NCBI RefSeq assembly: GCF_048544455.1
Contig: NC_133534.1
Coordinates: forward strand, 86,767,637-86,831,636
Source: Silene latifolia
Lineage: Eukaryota; Streptophyta; Magnoliopsida; Caryophyllales; Caryophyllaceae
Direction of reading: 5' to 3'
DNA: 64,000 nucleotides
Made by a program: the position numbers and the translations under genes. This document shows positions 60,309-64,000 of this stretch, in pieces; position 1 is the stretch's first letter; the number at the start of each line of letters is the position of its first letter. Under the pieces are notes generated by a model, which was not told the origin of the DNA, did not search any database, and worked only from the letters and a program-made list of their open reading frames with translations.

Positions 60309-61332
60309 TCATGCTTGCTTTTCCTTTCCCTTGTCTTTGCTTGGTGGAGGCCCTATTTACAATAAAAAGGGAGATACATTATCACAACTTTGCATCCTAA
60401 TACCGTAGTTGAATTAGAAACATAAAAGAAGGATAGTCATTTACCTACTGGAGTAATCTTTCCAGCCTTAATATCACCAAGGTATTTGGAACAATTTCTT
60501 TTCCAATGTCCCATACCATTACAATAATGGCATTTATCAAGAGGACCCTTCTTGAATTTTGAAGTGCTAGCTTCACAAGTCTTAGCTTTGGTGAATGTGG
60601 GAGCTTGCTTCTTGCCCTTCCTCCCATTCTTCTTGAATTTCCCCTTACTCTTAGTGCTTATGTTAAGCACATCCTTCGGTGGGTTCACATTTAACCCCAT
60701 GTCCCTCTCGGCTTGCACAAGTAACTTGTGCAATTCTTCAAGAGACACATCCTTGTCTTGTATGTTAAAATTCACCCGGAATTGAACATATGCTTTCACT
60801 TTAGACAAGGAGTGTAGAATCCTATCTACAATGAGTTCTTTGGGGATTTCAACTTTTTGAATCTTCAAGGTCTCGACAAGCTCCATAAGTTTGAGCACAT
60901 GAGGGCTAACCTTTTGGCCCTCTTTGAAGTCGAGATCAAAGAATGCCGCGGCCGCCTCATATTGGACGATCCGCGGAGTTTGTGAAAACATTGTCACAAG
61001 CTTGGAGTAAATCTCCTTAGCATTGCCCATTTTAAGGCTCTCCTTTGGAGGTCCGCCTCCATCGCAAATATCAAGACATTTTTCATTGCGGCGGACTCCT
61101 TTTGGTAAGCCTCATATGCTTCCCTAGTGGCGGCGGTCGACCTAGTAGTAGGTTCGGGTGGAGAGGCCTCGGTAAGGTAACGAAGCTTGTCGTCACCTTG
61201 GGCGGCCAATTTGAGTTGGGCATCCCAATCGGAGAAATTTGACCCATTCTTTTCAAGTATACATCGATCCATAAAGGATCGGAGCCATGATGAACTAGCG
61301 AGAGGTGTGGCGTTTGGAGTTGGTGTTGCCAT
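60309..61332 (-). pseudogene. copia-type gag with zinc knuckle and a possible intron
   Basis: Starts at ATG 61332. A gag_pre/UBN2-like domain spans the first 200 codons (NFSDWDAQLKLAAQGDDKLR, then YEAAAAFFDLDFKEGQKVS), ending with a basic region and the knuckle CHYCNGMGHWKRNC near 60513-60472. A frameshift near 61020-61010 splits the frame. At ITPV the frame meets CAGTAG|GTAAATG, a good donor (GT at 60444-60443); an acceptor GTAAATAG at 60353 would add a short basic exon (PPPSKDKGKEKQA) ending at TGA 60309-60311. Without splicing the ORF stops two codons later at 60437. Confidence 0.78.
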
Positions 61333-63574
61333 TTGTTATGAGGAAAAAGAAGTGGTCTACAAAAGAAAATATAAGGAGTAAAACAAATGTCGTTTTAATA
61401 ATAATACTCGTAAAAATGTATGATTTAAACAAGTTTTATGCATTTTTCTAGTGACCTCTACCCAACTAGATAAATGATTCCAAGACCCAAATTCATATCA
61501 ACTTAGGGCACGGTGTGCCGAAATACCCTTTATTAACATAACTCGGTGGATTAACCTTTTAATCGATTCTACTCTTAGAACTCTTGGTCGATGATATTTA
61601 CATTAATATTCATCTCTAGCCCGAAACACATCCGGAAATCGTCGTGAATACGTTCGTTGAGTACAACCCAAATTTCGAATAAATGTGTCCATTATCCAAA
61701 TCCATATCAACTTAGGGCACGGTGTGCCGAAATACCCCTCATTAACATGAACTCGGTGGATTAACATTCATCACCCACTTCCCCTACGTAACAAGGGTTG
61801 TACCCCGGGGTAGCCGAGTGCACTCCCTCGCGAAATAGGTTTTCATGGTTTCTACTATTTGGTAAGGCTATGTCTCAATTGATTGTTTTAGCGAGAGGTC
61901 ATGTCAATTTATTATCTATCACGTTTTAAGTGAACTAAAGTGGCGAACTACGATAATTTTAATTGACACGGTCGATAAACTCGATGAAAGAAGATGCATG
62001 TTTTAGTTATGGCGATTTAGCGATGCATGCGACATAAAATAAAATGCAAGCATAAAAATAAATAAATCCTAGTATGGCCTTTCCTAAAATAGAAAAACTA
62101 TTTAACTATTACATATTCGGAAACCAACTCCATTGGTCCCTTTAACTTCGGTTGTGGCACGCATCTCGAGGTAACACCGTCTATATGTATCGCCATTCTT
62201 GAAGAAATCCGTCTTTGGGAACTCCGGAATGAATAAAATTACATAATAAATTACATAATTTCCTATTATACATTTGTAACTAAAATAAAATAAATCTATT
62301 AAATTACAAAACGGTGATACGAGATCACAATAAAATTACAACCGAATCGATATTCCCATACATTTCGGGAAATACCAATTAAAATCTAAGGCCATACTAA
62401 GTAAAATTACATAATTCAAAATTACATAAATTAAAATTATGACAATCATAAGGAAAATGCAGCATTATAATATGTATGAACATGCTCAATGTTATGCTAA
62501 ATCGCCTTTAATTAGCCAATATCGTTTATTACTCGGTTTTTACGGATTTGCGTGATTTCAACATTTTACAATCACAAAAATTACATAAATTCATATTTAT
62601 GCATAAATTAATTATCCTAACCTTTTAGGACTCAAAATGTAGTCTTCACTAATTATTTGACCATAATTAACTCATATTTATAAAATTGTTCATTAATGGA
62701 CTAAAAATTACAAAAATAAGCTATAAACTTCAAATAAATCACAAAATTTCAAATAAATTCAAAATTTGAAATTTAAACTCATGAACATTCTGGAAAAATA
62801 CCATGACACTCATAATATTCAAAACCTTAGGTCAAAAATTTCGAAAATTTTCCGGAAAAACATTGTTGCGGTTTATCTGTTTTTAATAAAATAATCATAA
62901 AAACATGGAAAAATTATATTCAATAACTTTTCAATTTTAGATCTGACAAAGATAATAAAAAGCAACATTGGACGTTTTTCCTTAGTCATAGATTATGTTT
63001 TATTAATTTTTCACTAATAATGTCACTATTTATGCTATTTTTCTTCAAAAATCCATAAATCATGCAAAAAGACTTCATTATAGCCCATTATTTTACACAC
63101 ATCTTGTAAAATTTCATGTGACAACATACTAAATTTATATGACCAGATTCGAAATTTATCTCATATTAACCTATTTTTCACCTTAATCCGAATTTAATAA
63201 TGAAAAATCCATTTTTCGAGCATAACAATTCCAAAAATTATGAAAATTTACAGGTTATCTCAAAATAATATATGTGACAACATATCTAAAATCACTGGAA
63301 AATTCGAAGTATAGCTAATTTTAGACCGAAAATGACATTTTTACTCATAAAATCATATTTAAATGTCATTATTGTATAATATGAACAATAAAAATCCGTA
63401 AATATAACCAAAATATCCTAAAACATTTTAGGACCAGAAATTTTAACATGCATGAATTAATTTCGTGATATATCATAATAACACAAATTTTACAAGTTTT
63501 ATATATTAATCTTTATAACTCGGAAAAACTTTTAACCGATTTGCATGCAAACAACCATGGCTCATGATACCGAT
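61333..63574 (-). other. Leader region of the gag-only copia element
   Basis: 2.2 kb between primer-binding site and gag. AT-rich and non-coding. A segment with ATCAACTTAGGGCACGGTGT is duplicated at about 61497 and 61708. Confidence 0.65.
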
Positions 63575-64000
63575 TGATAGGAAAAGTAGATCTATATACT
63601 TACATACTCATATATGTTTTAATTTAATTTGTCATAAAATTAAAGATGGATTTTATGCATGCAAACAAATGAGCAAAATAAAGAAGAAATCATGTTCTTA
63701 CATTGTGATTTCGGTTTTAAGGGCACAAGAGAGATCACCTTTCTCTCTTGTTCTTGTGATATCCTTTAATGGAAGAACTAAGATCCAAGTGTAGGATCTC
63801 TCCTTAAGCTTTATACCCAAGGCTTACTCTTAAATAAAAATTAATATTATAAGAACTAGTACAATATTAATCTTATAGAAAATTGACCCAAAATATTATG
63901 TAACACTTAAATATTTCGGTTTTGGGAGAGAAGAAGAAGAGAGCTTTTGTCTCTCTAGAATTCTAATTTTTGGATGAGTGAAAGTATGAATGAATTATCA
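63575..64000 (-). repeat. 5' LTR of the gag-only copia element, cut by window end
   Basis: TGATAGGAAAAGTAGATC onwards, matching 54672-55097 with few changes. Confidence 0.88.

Larger units (their letters stand above)
54672..64000 (-). mobile_element. Gag-only Ty1/copia-type element, right end outside window
   Basis: Left LTR 54672-55937 (this is the 3' LTR in element orientation); right LTR from 63575 to beyond the window. The first 426 bases of the two are almost the same. The minus-strand primer-binding site (from plus CATGATACC near 63563-63571) abuts the right LTR, and a minus-strand polypurine tract AAGTGGGAGATT abuts the left one. The only coding part is gag (60309-61332); no protease, integrase, RT or RNase H is found in the remaining 4.4 kb, so mobility must be in trans. 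A Helitron end and a CACTA miniature element are nested inside. Confidence 0.85.

Noticed and set aside
1..64000. tRNA, rRNA or other structured RNA genes
   Set aside because: None recognised by eye; TGGTATCAGAGCC matches are retrotransposon primer-binding sites, not tRNA genes. A tRNAscan/Infernal run would settle this.

Overview
This is a nuclear window from a eudicot plant. Intron-containing plant genes, plant-type LTR retrotransposons, Helitrons and Stowaway/hAT/CACTA miniature elements all point that way. The style of the retrotransposons (LTRs rich in ACTCG-NN-CGAGT palindromes) made me think of Caryophyllales, but that is a guess. Only two ordinary host genes are visible: an intact single-exon plastid J-protein gene (J20-like, 7705-8352, +) and the last exon of a CER2-like BAHD gene (42334-43221, -). 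Almost everything else is nested mobile DNA.

Layout. 1-6126: 3' part of a frameshifted Ty3/gypsy chromovirus with its 3' LTR. 6127-9026: a small hAT element with an exact 8-bp target duplication, a Helitron 3' end, then the J20-like gene, which has a 5'-truncated LINE in its leader and a 23-codon polyasparagine tract. 9027-42074: one Helitron, about 33 kb as it stands, carrying an 11-exon RPA1-like single-strand-DNA-binding protein gene. Exon 1 of that gene is split by a large coding-free gypsy-type element (9979-24925), whose own right LTR is split by a second coding-free element (15858-24038). Exon 2 is split by a SIRE-type copia element (26164-37505). The target duplications (GTTAG, CACAT) are exact, and removing each insertion restores the reading frame. 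42075-46035: CER2-like exon, a Stowaway MITE and a small Helitron. 46036-54327: a third coding-free LTR element with 2.5-kb LTRs full of repeated hairpins (target duplication CCAAC). 54373 to the end: the start of a copia element with a 138-bp LTR, interrupted after about 30 gag codons by a minus-strand gag-only copia element (54672 to beyond 64000). That element itself holds a Helitron 3' end and a CACTA miniature element.

How the parts relate. The Helitron supplied an RPA-like gene, which later insertions destroyed. The chromovirus at the left shares LTR blocks with the two coding-free gypsy elements: a GNRA-loop hairpin near the LTR 3' end in all three, and ACTCG-NN-CGAGT palindromes near the LTR start in the chromovirus and the outer coding-free element. 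This fits an autonomous helper with parasitic derivatives.

The most unusual signal is in the LTRs at 46036-48534 and 51831-54327. There, hairpins with a constant loop but different, mutually complementary stems are repeated (five with loop core CGTATAACCACTGC, three with ATAACTG), followed by a nine-unit array of GTTATAG/CTATAAC hairpins. Differences between sister LTR copies, and several coding frameshifts, tend to fall at CG-rich spots. Some apparent lesions may therefore be sequencing errors.
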